From IMG/VR virus record IMGVR_UViG_3300050821_018287, positions 28,258 to 92,257 of that record: a DNA stretch of 64,000 nucleotides. The stretch is one strand, 5' to 3'. Below are positions 47,910 through 55,852 of this stretch, piece after piece. The position numbers were made by a program, and so were the translations under genes. The notes beneath the pieces were generated by a model, which saw nothing but the letters and a program-made list of their open reading frames with translations, searched no databases and was not told the origin of the DNA. This DNA comes from a virus. The stretch's first letter is position 1. Every line of letters begins with the position of its first letter.

Positions 47910-48760
47910 GCGCGTCCCTCCGCTCTCAGCCAGCCTTGTTCGACTTCATCCGGATCCACCCTCGGCTCCAGCTTCACCGAGCCCGCACGCTGCCCTTCCA
48001 GGCGCAACCGCATCCCGAGCGCCCAGCCCTCTCGCCAGGCGTCCCCGTCGAGCGTCACGGCGATCGGCCGGCTCGCCGCGGCCAGGGCAAAGATCTGCTC
48101 CTCGCTCGGCTTCCCGAGGAGCGCCACCCCGTCCGGCCAGAGTGCCAGCGCGTCGAAGACCCCCTCCACCGCGAACGCGGGCTCATCCGTCGAGACGAGA
48201 AGCGCGGCGGAGTTGTAGAGGATCTCCCGCCGCTTCATCCCCATCGGGTACGTGTAGGCGCGCTCCAGCGCCTTCGTCCACGCGCGTCCGACCCACCCCA
48301 ACCAGGAGCCGTCCGGCGCGAGCACCGGGACGATGATGCGCCCCTCGTACTTTCCGTCGAGGCAGGCGCCAATCTGCGCCGCTTTCCAGATGCTCCGGGG
48401 GATGCCCCGCTTCGTAAGGTACCGGCGAGCGTCCCCCGCGCACAGCGCCGTCAACCCGTCCCCCTCCCAAAGCGGGGTGTAGCCCTCCGGAGGCCGGTGC
48501 GCGGCAGCCTCCACCGCGTCCAGCTCGGCCGCCGGCCGCTCCTCCACGTCCGGCTCCCACCCGTCGAGCCGCCCGCGGACGCTGCACTTGAAGCAGTGGT
48601 ACCAGCCCGTGCGGTGGTTGAAGCCGAAGCTCTGGCGGTGGTCCGCCTTCCCCGTCCGCAGGATGCAGAAGGGGCAATCCACCCGACCCCACTGACCCGA
48701 GCCCGCCGGAGCCGAAGCACAAGCCTCCGCCGCCAGGGCGCGCTTCTCGTCCCGGGTCAT
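47894..48760 (-). CDS. DNA primase (DnaG-type)
   Basis: 288 residues. CHC2-like zinc finger DCPFC (Cys29, Cys32) and YHCFKC (Cys56, Cys59). The Toprim domain shows FAVEGVFDAL with Glu199 and TLDGDAWREG with Asp238-Asp240. The C-terminal helicase-interacting domain is very short. Precedes no separate helicase domain, so it works with the DnaB-like protein at 48757 (ATGA overlap). Confidence 0.85.
   Translation of the reverse strand: MTRDEKRALAAEACASAPAGSGQWGRVDCPFCILRTGKADHRQSFGFNHRTGWYHCFKCSVRGRLDGWEPDVEERPAAELDAVEAAAHRPPEGYTPLWEGDGLTALCAGDARRYLTKRGIPRSIWKAAQIGACLDGKYEGRIIVPVLAPDGSWLGWVGRAWTKALERAYTYPMGMKRREILYNSAALLVSTDEPAFAVEGVFDALALWPDGVALLGKPSEEQIFALAAASRPIAVTLDGDAWREGWALGMRLRLEGQRAGSVKLEPRVDPDEVEQGWLRAEGRACLVR
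47934..47942 (-). promoter_or_regulatory. CGAACAAGG element
   Basis: Coding-strand CGAACAAGGCT, 24 bases before the ATG of gene 47676, inside the end of the primase gene. Confidence 0.4.
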
Positions 48761-50151
48761 CCGTCGGACCCCGGCTCGGGCAACGCCAGCGCCATCGCCG
48801 CCTGCCAAGCCAACGTACCGCGCTGCACCCACTCCGCGTGGCGCGGATCCCTCTCGATGGGGGCAATCTGCCCGGTGGCGAAGTAGGCGGGAAGCGGGCC
48901 AATCATCTTCCGCGAGTCGCCGAAGCGGTGCTTGGCGTTGAAGATCCCCATCTCATTCGTCTCGTCGTTGTAGTTGAACGTCAAGACGACATCCGCCACC
49001 CGGGGCTTGTGCATCGAATCCGCGGTGTGCTCCATGTCCACCTTCTTCCCCTTCCGCTCCTCGCGGCCTTTGCTCTGGGAGCCGGTCCACCCGCGCTTCT
49101 TCCGCTCCTTGATGAAGGTGTGAAACTCCCACATCGAGTCACCCTGCTCGGTGTAGCTGCTGCCCTTCGAGTCCTTCGACTTGGTGCACAGGTCGATGTA
49201 GTCGAGGGCCACGAAGTCGATCGGCCGACCGTCCTCCTCCTCGCACCGCTCCACCCACGCGACGAGATCCCCCACCGTCGTCCCCTTCGCCGTGAAGTCC
49301 ATGACGTGGAAGTTGCCCAGCGGCATCTCCCCCATGATGTAGGCCGCCCGATCCATCCCCCCGCTGCGGATCTGCTTCGTGGGGATGCCGGTGAGGAAGG
49401 CGCCCACCCGGGAGAGCACCTCCGCCCGCGACAGCTCCAGCGTCGCGTAGGCGACGTTCTGCCCGAGGAGAAGCGCGTTGCCCGAGAAATGCGTCAGCCC
49501 CATCGACTTCGCGCCGCCCGGGCCCGCGATGATGAGGCCGACCGTTCCGATCGGCAGCCCCCCATCGAGGGACGTGTCCACCTCCCCAATGCCCGTGGGC
49601 AACCGCTCCATCCCCTTCAGCGTCGCAATCTCCGCCGCCGCGCCGCGCAGCGTCGTCCCGGTGCCCTGGTCATTGACTCCGAGCGCCTTGGCCTTGGAGA
49701 TGAGAGTTTCCACCTCCTTGAAGCCGTTGCCCTTGCCGTAGGCGTCCAGGCCCGCCTTCGCCACCTCATGGGCGATGCGCCCTTGGAGGACGGGGACAAG
49801 CTGCCCCTCCACGTCCCCCTCGGTGGGGAGCCCGTCCATCAGCGCCGAGTCGAAGAGATCCAACACCGCGCGGATCTGCGCCGAGGTAATCTTCCCCTCG
49901 TCGCTTTGGCGCTGGAGCCGTTGCAGCACCACCGACATCGCCGAGGGGCCGCGCCCCGTCTCCTTCCAGATGAGCTGAGCCGCGTGCATCGCCTGACGCG
50001 CGGGCTCCTCCGCGAGGAGATCCGCGTCCACCGAGCTGCCCACCTTCGCCATGAAGCGCGGGCGGGTGCACGCCGTCACCACCACCGCTCTCTCGAATGC
50101 AGCCGGCAACCTGTACGGCTCAGCCGCCTTGCCACCCTTTGCTGTCACCAC
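48757..50151 (-). CDS. DnaB-like replicative helicase
   Basis: 464 residues from GTG 50151. N-terminal helical domain, then RecA-like core: PTGIGEVDTSLDGGLPIGTV (about 186-205), Walker A variant GPGGAKS (210-216, Ala where Gly is usual), VAYATLELSRAEVLSRVG (motif 1a/2 region), Walker B IDFVALDYID (311-320), Arg finger and GIFNAKHRFGDSR. Follows the initiator and precedes the primase, as in lambda O-P and other phages. Confidence 0.8.
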   Translation of the reverse strand: MVTAKGGKAAEPYRLPAAFERAVVVTACTRPRFMAKVGSSVDADLLAEEPARQAMHAAQLIWKETGRGPSAMSVVLQRLQRQSDEGKITSAQIRAVLDLFDSALMDGLPTEGDVEGQLVPVLQGRIAHEVAKAGLDAYGKGNGFKEVETLISKAKALGVNDQGTGTTLRGAAAEIATLKGMERLPTGIGEVDTSLDGGLPIGTVGLIIAGPGGAKSMGLTHFSGNALLLGQNVAYATLELSRAEVLSRVGAFLTGIPTKQIRSGGMDRAAYIMGEMPLGNFHVMDFTAKGTTVGDLVAWVERCEEEDGRPIDFVALDYIDLCTKSKDSKGSSYTEQGDSMWEFHTFIKERKKRGWTGSQSKGREERKGKKVDMEHTADSMHKPRVADVVLTFNYNDETNEMGIFNAKHRFGDSRKMIGPLPAYFATGQIAPIERDPRHAEWVQRGTLAWQAAMALALPEPGSDG

Positions 50152-50181
50152 CCGCTCCCGAGCCTACGAAAAAGGAAAGTC

Positions 50182-51531
50182 TTACCGCCGCGCCCCCCAC
50201 AACCACTCGCCCCGCCGCGCGAGATCTCGGAGCCTTGTTCGGGTCTCCTCGTTCTCCGCGCGCGCTTCGGCGCACCGCGCCTCGAAAGAGCCGCTGGGGA
50301 AGTAGCGCTCCACCACGGCTTGGATGTTCTTCCGCGTCGGATCCGGGAGCGTGCGGATCTCCCGGTCCATCGCAAAGTAGGCCGCCAGGATCGGCTTCGA
50401 CTTAGGGCCGAAGACGGTGCGCGTGACGGAATAGGTCAGCTCCTCCGAGTGGTACCAGCCGTGCTTCTCCAGGAGCCGCTTCGTGCTCCACACCCAATTC
50501 ATCCGCGGTGGGCTCGCCGCAGCGCGACTCGGTTGGTACTCCTTCCACTTGTCACAGGAGAAAGCGGCCCATCCCGCGGGAGCGATGTCGTAGCGCTCCA
50601 GAAGCTCCGCCGCGTCGAGGAGAGCCCGACCGGTGGAGGAGGTTGCGTTGACTCGGTACGGAACGTCCTTCGCGTCGAAGCGGCTTTGGACCGCGCCCCG
50701 GTAGCACCGAACGAGGATCGCCAAAGTCTCCTCCTCGGTTCGCTCCGGGGGAAGCTTCGCTGGGCGGGGGGTGTCGACCGGATTCAGATCGGGTAGTGGG
50801 AGGCGACCGCACTGGCCAGGAAGGGGGACGGGACGGACCCTCGGAGGATGCTTCTTTCCGCCGAATGCCTTTTCAAGAATTGAACAAATGGCGGCGTCGG
50901 ACGGCGAGCTTTGCGAGCCGGCGACTGCCGCATCGTTCCTATCTTCCGAGCGAAGCGAGGAAGTAGGAACGATCCTTGGAGGAGGTATGATCGTAATAGC
51001 AGTTACGTCCCCCCCTATAGTCCCCCCGACGGTCTCTTGAGACACACAAGAGACCGCGGTCTGTTGAACGTTTTTGGCGATCTCTTGAGGCGGCGCGGTC
51101 TCTTGAGGACCGTTGGCGACCTTCAAGAGACCGTCGTTTGCTTCAAGTGACCGCGCGGTCTTTTGCGGTTGGACGGCCTCTTGAGCGCGTCCGAACGCGC
51201 CCGCGCGCATCCCGCCGTGGTGGTTCATGCTTCCGAGTCTCATCCAAGATGCGGGTGGGATGGACACCGACCCGTCCTCTTCCCGCTCCCCGAGAAGCCG
51301 ATCAGCTTTGTCGAGGAGCCCGGCCGAGCGCAACCGATCCGTCACACGGCGCACGGAGTCCACCGTGGAGCCCGCTACGCGCGCCACCGCGCCGCGATCG
51401 ACCGGAACCCTACCGTAGCCGTCACGGTAGTACAGGAGGGCTGCCCAGGCCGCGGAGCACGCCTTGCCGAGGCGCCGGGTGAACTCCTCCCAAGGGACTT
51501 TGACGACTCCGCCGGAGAGGGAAGCGCTCAC
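50182..51531 (-). CDS. Replication initiator, O-like, with iterons inside the gene
   Basis: 449 residues from GTG 51531, overlapping a small leader ORF by 4 bases; a longer in-frame reading to 51627 lacks a good start. Residues 25-80 are a winged-helix/HTH (RVPVDRGAVARVAGSTVDSV, RRVTDRLRSAGLLDK). Residues about 116-167 are low complexity (QPQKTARSLE, GPQETAPPQE) because they carry the iterons. The C-terminal half contains YDIAPAGWAAFSCDKWKEYQ, NWVWSTKRLLEKHGWYHSEE. Layout matches lambda O: N-terminal origin binding, internal origin, C-terminal helicase contact. Confidence 0.65.
   Translation of the reverse strand: MSASLSGGVVKVPWEEFTRRLGKACSAAWAALLYYRDGYGRVPVDRGAVARVAGSTVDSVRRVTDRLRSAGLLDKADRLLGEREEDGSVSIPPASWMRLGSMNHHGGMRAGAFGRAQEAVQPQKTARSLEANDGLLKVANGPQETAPPQEIAKNVQQTAVSCVSQETVGGTIGGDVTAITIIPPPRIVPTSSLRSEDRNDAAVAGSQSSPSDAAICSILEKAFGGKKHPPRVRPVPLPGQCGRLPLPDLNPVDTPRPAKLPPERTEEETLAILVRCYRGAVQSRFDAKDVPYRVNATSSTGRALLDAAELLERYDIAPAGWAAFSCDKWKEYQPSRAAASPPRMNWVWSTKRLLEKHGWYHSEELTYSVTRTVFGPKSKPILAAYFAMDREIRTLPDPTRKNIQAVVERYFPSGSFEARCAEARAENEETRTRLRDLARRGEWLWGARR
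50233..50241 (-). promoter_or_regulatory. CGAACAAGG element
   Basis: Coding-strand CGAACAAGGCT inside the end of the initiator gene, 81 bases before the helicase start. Confidence 0.35.
51031..51184. repeat. Iterons, likely replication origin
   Basis: Nine copies of a 10-base repeat GGTCTCTTGA or its complement: 51031, 51046 (reverse), 51058, 51079, 51097, 51123 (reverse), 51143 (reverse), 51157 and 51175, with one to three mismatches in some. They lie inside the initiator gene, near a more AT-containing stretch (50985-51020). Same place as the iterons of lambda ori inside gene O. A direct-repeat origin is the best reading; spacing is not the uniform spacer of CRISPR. Confidence 0.6.
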
Positions 51532-51632
51532 GGCTGGTGGGCTCCACGAAAGCGCCCTGGGGCAGTAGCGTTCCCGGGAGGGAGTACCAAGGACCCAAGA
51601 CGCTTCCAGCGCGCCTTCGCGCAGCACACCAT
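51528..51632 (-). CDS. Possible 34-residue leader ORF before initiator
   Basis: ATG 51632 has a strong GAGGAG site (7 bases upstream) and the ORF ends TGA overlapping the GTG of the initiator. Sequence starts MVCCAKARWKRLGSLVLPPG. Only the ribosome site and GTGA overlap support it; the protein itself is featureless. Confidence 0.35.
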   Translation of the reverse strand: MVCCAKARWKRLGSLVLPPGNATAPGRFRGAHQP

Positions 51633-51732
51633 CGATACTCTCCTCGCTCCGTTGTCGAGAGAGCTGCCCACCCTCGCGACGGCTGACAGCTTATGCCGGA
51701 GCTTCTGGAAAAAGGAAAGGGTCCCGACGAAA

Positions 51733-51785
51733 AAACCGTGCTTGGATTTCTACAAGGAAAAGTCGAGGGTTGCGGCGCACGGTTT
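51733..51785 (-). terminator. Long-loop hairpin followed by T-run
   Basis: AAACCGTGC (51777-51785) pairs with GCACGGTTT (51733-51741) on the coding strand, followed by more T residues. The loop of about 35 bases is long for a factor-independent terminator. It starts at the stop of gene 51785 and fills the gap before the initiator. The rest of the gap (51633-51732) holds no gene I can see. Confidence 0.35.
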
Positions 51786-52075
51786 CAACGCTCCCCGATC
51801 AACGCCGCCCGCGCCCAGTGCGCCCGCACGCGCTGTTCCACTTCGCGCTTCGCCGTGGCGAGGCTCCGGAAAACGTTGTTGTGCAGTTCCGGCTCCCCCA
51901 ACACGAGCCCCAATGCGCGCCACCTACCGCCCTTCACCGGATCGAGCCAGGCGAGCGACACCCATTCCCCGGCGGAGTGGGGGGTGTCGCCGCGCTTCTG
52001 GAACACCCACGAGGTCAGCGCATCGTCGGCGTCCTTGGGACCCTTGTCCTGCGTCCAGCGCGTCTCAGGGCTCAT
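51785..52075 (-). CDS. Paralog of the small-protein array
   Basis: 96 residues from ATG 52075 (ATGA). Body TSWVFQKRGDTPHSAGEWVS, LAWLDPVKGGRWRALGLVLG; helix VFRSLATAKREVEQRVRAHW followed by ARAALIGER. Same F-x-S/T helix as members 8-15 of the array at 25-30 kb, here 22 kb away. Confidence 0.6.
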   Translation of the reverse strand: MSPETRWTQDKGPKDADDALTSWVFQKRGDTPHSAGEWVSLAWLDPVKGGRWRALGLVLGEPELHNNVFRSLATAKREVEQRVRAHWARAALIGER

Positions 52076-52320
52076 GGGATGTCGCTCTCTTCTGAGGCAT
52101 CCCAATTCAGCGCCCAGCGGTCCTCATCCTGGGCCAGCCGCTCCGCCGTGTTTCGAGCGATTGCCGCGAGGCACGCCTTGCACGTTACCTTGGAAACGTC
52201 CGCTGTCTTCAAGGCCCGCTTGCGGTCCTCGGACGTAATCGCGTCGAGCCAGTTGCGCGCGATCAACCCGCACATCATCGTGATGCCGGGTGGGTAGAGA
52301 GGGAAGTGGACCTTCTTCAT
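52072..52320 (-). CDS. Small Cys protein, paralog of 55865
   Basis: 82 residues from ATG 52320 (ATGA). KVTCKACLAAIARNTAERLA aligns with LVTCNGCLEALARDTVRRLE of the gene at 55865, and both begin with M(K/R)K..FP. One CxxC. Function unknown. Confidence 0.6.
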   Translation of the reverse strand: MKKVHFPLYPPGITMMCGLIARNWLDAITSEDRKRALKTADVSKVTCKACLAAIARNTAERLAQDEDRWALNWDASEESDIP

Positions 52321-52631
52321 TCGCAAAGCCTCCGGCGGGTGTCCTCTTCTGCCGCCCACACCAACTCTTGCATCTCGTCCCACCAGCGGCGACGCCGGTT
52401 GTTCTCCACCCACTCCTCGAAACGGACGACGAGAAGCGAGAAGGACGGGCGCTTGCGCGTGAAACGGTACAGGCAGTCGTTGCAGAACACCCGGTACACC
52501 TCACTGGGGGGCTGAAAGACGACCCAGCGCCCGTTGAAAGCGAAGATGTGCTCCGCGGCGCACCCCCAACAAAGCGACTCCGACGTAAGGTTGACCATCC
52601 CGGGGCCGGGATCGCTGAGAGTAAGGCTCAT
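52317..52631 (-). CDS. Cys pair, helical-tail small protein
   Basis: 104 residues. CWGCAAEHIFAFNGRWVVFQ and YRVFCNDCLYRFTRKRPSFS provide two CxxC pairs, likely one zinc. The C-terminal helix (DEMQELVWAAEEDTRRRLCE) ends like the small-protein array. Confidence 0.6.
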   Translation of the reverse strand: MSLTLSDPGPGMVNLTSESLCWGCAAEHIFAFNGRWVVFQPPSEVYRVFCNDCLYRFTRKRPSFSLLVVRFEEWVENNRRRRWWDEMQELVWAAEEDTRRRLCE

Positions 52632-52846
52632 CCGCCGAGCCTCCGACGCGCGTCCGTTGCGGTGAGGAAAGCGTCAACCTCCTTCGCCCACTCCACCCAG
52701 TCTCGGTAGGACAGCTCGAACCCCATCGCCTCCGCGACAGCGCGGGCGCGGGACAAGCATCGATCGCAGAACATCGTCGTCTGCCCCGGCCAAAAGGCGA
52801 TCCACCGCGCGGTGTCACCACAGTCTTTCGAATCGCAGAGGTTCAT
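52628..52846 (-). CDS. Small two-CxxC-like protein with terminal helix
   Basis: 72 residues. NLCDSKDCGDTARWIAFWPG and TMFCDRCLSRARAVAEAMGF, then helix WVEWAKEVDAFLTATDARRR. Similar to 52317 in layout. Function unknown. Confidence 0.6.
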   Translation of the reverse strand: MNLCDSKDCGDTARWIAFWPGQTTMFCDRCLSRARAVAEAMGFELSYRDWVEWAKEVDAFLTATDARRRLGG

Positions 52847-53106
52847 CCGCCGAGCATCTTTCTCGCAGCCCAGGCCTTGGAGACCTCCTCACACCAGGCC
52901 ATGCCCTCCGCGAGGGTCTCAAAGCTCGCCTCGCGGATCTCATCCTCGAAGAAGCACGCGTGAAAGAGCGCGGATTGCCCGAGGTTCGGGTACTGGAGCA
53001 CCCAAGCGATGCGGTGGTCTCCGTAGGTGAAGTACCAGCGGTGATTATCGTCTCCGCCACGAACATCGTTGTCCCACCAGAGGCCTTCCGGCTCCGACAG
53101 CGGCAT
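52843..53106 (-). CDS. Paralog of the small-protein array
   Basis: 87 residues from ATG 53106 (TGATG with the helicase). Body GGDDNHRWYFTYGDHRIAWV; helix SFETLAEGMAWCEEVSKAWA, ARKMLGG. The F.T...A...E pattern matches the 25-30 kb array. Confidence 0.6.
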   Translation of the reverse strand: MPLSEPEGLWWDNDVRGGDDNHRWYFTYGDHRIAWVLQYPNLGQSALFHACFFEDEIREASFETLAEGMAWCEEVSKAWAARKMLGG

Positions 53107-54575
53107 CACCCCTCCAGCGTGAAGCCCAGAGGCATCTGCTGTAGGTCCAGCACCTCGTGCCCCTCGGAGACGTACGCCTTGATGCGGGCGCGTCCGTGCT
53201 TCTCCAGCCACGGGTTGCCTTCGTCCCGGATGTCGTAGACCTCGAAGGAGGTTTTCCCCTCACTCACCCGCATCCCGCGGCCGATCCGCTGGAGGGCGGC
53301 GATGATGGACTTCCCTCCGCTCCCCACCACCACCGAGCGGAGCTGGGGGATGTCCACGCCCTCCTGAAAGATGACCGAGGAGATCAGCACCTCCGTGTGC
53401 CCGGAGACGAGCCGGGAGATGGCGCGCTGGCGCTCCTTCGTCGTGTCCGAGCCCCAGACGAATTCGGCTTTCAATCCCACCTCGCGCAGCTTCCGGTGGA
53501 GGAGCTTCCCGTGGTCAATCTCCTTCACGAAGACGAGGCAGGGCTTGGCCGCGCGCTTCGCCAAGTCCGCCAGCGTCCCGTTCCGCAGGGGGCTCTCCAC
53601 GACGCACTCCCGGTAGACCTTCTGCCAATCGCGCTCCGTCCACCAGGAGGCTTCCTGCTGCACGCGCACGAGGCGGATCCGCGGCTTCGACAGGACACCT
53701 TCCTTGATGAGCAGCTCGGGGCGGATCGAATAGATGACCGGCCCGAGCGCCCCGACGGCGAGGATGGAGCGCTGGTCGGTGCGGGCGAGCGGGGTGCCGG
53801 AGAGGCCGACCCGGTAGTAAGCCGGGCAGCTCATCGCCACCTTGTAGAAGCTGCCCGCCGGCAGCGTGTGGCACTCGTCCACGATGAGCCCTTCGGTTGC
53901 GCGGAGGAGATCTCCCGCCGGAGTCGGCCACACCGCCTCCGTGACGTGGGTCAGCCCGTCCCCGCGCTCAACGCGGACAATCCGGGCCTTCTTGCGCTTC
54001 CGTTCGCGCTCCAGCGCCGCGTAGAGCGTCTGGAACGTCGCGACGGTGAAGCGCTGAACGTCCCACTGCCCGTCGCCGATCCGCCCCGCCTTCTCGTTCA
54101 ACCGCTTCTCGAAGCGCTCTGCCGCCTGCTCCAGAAGGTTTCCCCGGTGGACGAGGAAAAGCCACCGGCACCAGAGCATGCTCGCGAGGCCCGTGGCGAT
54201 CTCCGTCTTCCCCGCGCCAGTGGGCGCCTTGACGATGCCGCGCTTCCGCGCGACGACCGCCAACACCGCGTCGAGCTGGTACTCCCGGAGCCAGTCCAGG
54301 TGGGAGTCCTTCGACGCCTTCGGGTTGCAGACGGGCTCCCGGTTGTCGCCCACCTCGATCGTGACTCCGGCCTCCTTCGCCGCCTTTTGGATGAGGGGGA
54401 GGAAGCCGGTGGGGAAGGTCTGCTCCACGAGGTGGAACAGGTGGATCTTCTCCCCGGCGCGCCCGCGGTGGTAGGCGGTGGCGTCGTCGAAGGCGAGGTA
54501 GTGCCGGAGCCAGGCCACCTCTTCGTCCGTCGCGCGGGTGACTTTCGTGTTGAGGTTACGAACGTCGAGCCACAT
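53106..54575 (-). CDS. SF2 DNA helicase, UvsW-like
   Basis: 489 residues. Motif I APTGAGKTE, motif II VDECHT (DECH), motif III LSGTP, motif V SSVIFQEGVDIP and motif VI ALQRIGRGMR. N-terminal 100 residues have the extra region HLDWLREYQLDAVLAVVAR (Q-motif-like). Branch migration or restart helicase, as T4 UvsW. Likely coupled with recombination proteins. Confidence 0.85.
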   Translation of the reverse strand: MWLDVRNLNTKVTRATDEEVAWLRHYLAFDDATAYHRGRAGEKIHLFHLVEQTFPTGFLPLIQKAAKEAGVTIEVGDNREPVCNPKASKDSHLDWLREYQLDAVLAVVARKRGIVKAPTGAGKTEIATGLASMLWCRWLFLVHRGNLLEQAAERFEKRLNEKAGRIGDGQWDVQRFTVATFQTLYAALERERKRKKARIVRVERGDGLTHVTEAVWPTPAGDLLRATEGLIVDECHTLPAGSFYKVAMSCPAYYRVGLSGTPLARTDQRSILAVGALGPVIYSIRPELLIKEGVLSKPRIRLVRVQQEASWWTERDWQKVYRECVVESPLRNGTLADLAKRAAKPCLVFVKEIDHGKLLHRKLREVGLKAEFVWGSDTTKERQRAISRLVSGHTEVLISSVIFQEGVDIPQLRSVVVGSGGKSIIAALQRIGRGMRVSEGKTSFEVYDIRDEGNPWLEKHGRARIKAYVSEGHEVLDLQQMPLGFTLEG

Positions 54576-54580
54576 TTGGG

Positions 54581-54817
54581 CTACCCCTTTTTGGGCTTGT
54601 ACGTCAGCGTCGGGAAGACCGAGGTGTGGAAGGCTTTCTCCAGGATGCCCTCCTGGACGACCTTCCGGATCGCCGGGTCGCTGAGGATGACGTTGAAATC
54701 GGGGCCGGAGCGCGGTTCCGCCTTGAGCGCTTCGAGTGCCTTCTGCGCCTGCTTCGCGAGGCGGCGGCGCCGAAGGAGCCGAGCGCGTTTCTGCGTCTGT
54801 CGGCGGGAGAGGCTCAC
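54581..54817 (-). CDS. Basic protein carrying a copy of the capsid N-terminal arm
   Basis: 78 residues from GTG 54817 (GTGA). Residues 1-30 are Arg-rich (SLSRRQTQKRARLLRRRRLA). From about residue 41, DFNVILSDPAIRKVVQEGIL aligns with residues 3-22 of the major capsid protein (DFTVILQDPNIRALVQDGIL), and the match continues (LEKAFHTSVFPTLTY against LERAFHDALFPRLLY). About 22 of 34 positions are identical. The protein ends right after the arm. Possibly an assembly regulator, decoy, or cargo tag. Located in the early region far from the head genes. Confidence 0.75.
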   Translation of the reverse strand: MSLSRRQTQKRARLLRRRRLAKQAQKALEALKAEPRSGPDFNVILSDPAIRKVVQEGILEKAFHTSVFPTLTYKPKKG

Positions 54818-54999
54818 TTTTCCGGTCTCAAAGTGAGGTCCATCGTGATGAAGTCGGCGGGAGCTGGCGTCCGAACGCGGGCGATCACATTCAACACGTC
54901 TCCCATGATCGACTCGATGGAGATCTTCGTTCCCGGAGGCAGCCGCTTCTCCAGCGACTTCGTGAGTGGCTCCAACGTCGAGCCCAAGACCTGATTCAC
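54814..54999 (-). CDS. Small protein
   Basis: 61 residues from GTG 54999. LEPLTKSLEKRLPPGTKISI and ESIMGDVLNVIARVRTPAPA give mixed helix/strand. Good third-position GC. Ends in GTGA with the capsid-arm gene. Upstream 55000-55110 has another basic reading frame (GTG 55114, SRRRLQKRRGRSPDARKRQQ) in the frame of gene 54581. Confidence 0.55.
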   Translation of the reverse strand: MNQVLGSTLEPLTKSLEKRLPPGTKISIESIMGDVLNVIARVRTPAPADFITMDLTLRPEK

Positions 55000-55110
55000 G
55001 TAAACGCACCGTCGCGCCCGGATCCCCGAGCGCGAGGAGGGATTGTTCCCTCTGCTGACGCTTGCGCGCGTCGGGTGAGCGTCCTCGCCGCTTCTGGAGG
55101 CGCCGCCGGC

Positions 55111-55359
55111 TCACAGCACCTCCGCCCACATATCCGCCCAGAAAGCCTTGCAGAGGCGCTCACAATCGCCGCAGAGGACGCGAAGCCGGTTCATCTTCTC
55201 GTCCACGTATGCCGTCTCCACCGGCACCTCGAAGCCGGGTTTTCCACACCGCTCCTCGAAACCTTCACACGGACCCGCGGGCAGTCGTCCCCCGAGCGCG
55301 ACGAGCGCCGTGTCAGCCATCGCGCGGCGGCGCCACGCTTTGGAGCGCTTCGACCTCAC
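55111..55359 (-). CDS. Small Cys-rich protein
   Basis: 82 residues from GTG 55359. Cys at PCEGFEERCG and VLCGDCERLCKAFW; likely one zinc site. Basic N-terminus (RSKRSKAWRRRAM). Confidence 0.55.
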   Translation of the reverse strand: MRSKRSKAWRRRAMADTALVALGGRLPAGPCEGFEERCGKPGFEVPVETAYVDEKMNRLRVLCGDCERLCKAFWADMWAEVL

Positions 55360-55613
55360 TTCTTCCTCGGGACCAGATCGACTTTGATGTGCAGGCCCAC
55401 CGCGTCGAGAACCTCCGCCACGGTGTAGATGGTGGGGTTCTTGCTTTGGAGAAGCTGGGCAACACCTTGTCGGGTGATCTGGAGCCGGCGCGCCAGCTCC
55501 GCCCGCGTCAAGCCCTGCGCCAACATCGCCTCCTTCACCATTGCGAAAACCTGCTCGGCGAGCCGCACCGCTTCCTTCTTCGCTTCCTCCTTCAGCTCCG
55601 CGCGCGCCCTCAA
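55356..55613 (-). CDS. Cro/C1-type HTH regulator
   Basis: 85 residues from TTG 55613. HTH: MLAQGLTRAELARRLQITRQ, GVAQLLQSKNPTIYTVAEVL, with conserved 'LT..eLA..l.itr..v..ll'. Coupled to the excisionase-like gene. Likely early transcription regulator. Confidence 0.75.
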   Translation of the reverse strand: MRARAELKEEAKKEAVRLAEQVFAMVKEAMLAQGLTRAELARRLQITRQGVAQLLQSKNPTIYTVAEVLDAVGLHIKVDLVPRKK

Positions 55614-55843
55614 GCGTCCAACCCCAGAAGCTTCACCGCCTCCGGATTCTGCTCCCGGAAGTAGCGGATGAGGGAGGCCCACTCCACGTACCACCGGCCG
55701 CCGACACGCACTCCGTGGACCTTCTTCTCGTCGATCCAGCTCCGGATCGTCGTGGTGGTGAGGCCCGTCTTCTCCGCGACTTGGGGCGTGGTGACGTAGC
55801 CCTTTTTCGCGAGGATGGCCTCTTGGTTAGGCTTCTCGTCCAT
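55610..55843 (-). CDS. MerR/excisionase-like HTH protein
   Basis: 77 residues. YVTTPQVAEKTGLTTTTIRS, WIDEKKVHGVRVGGRWYVEW: winged-helix of the HTH_17 type. Starts 9 bases after a CGAACAAGG element. Confidence 0.7.
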   Translation of the reverse strand: MDEKPNQEAILAKKGYVTTPQVAEKTGLTTTTIRSWIDEKKVHGVRVGGRWYVEWASLIRYFREQNPEAVKLLGLDA

Positions 55844-55852
55844 TGACCTTCT

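Noticed and set aside
51031-51184. Possible CRISPR array
   Set aside because: Repeats are 10 bases, in both orientations and with irregular spacing inside a coding gene; fits iterons instead.
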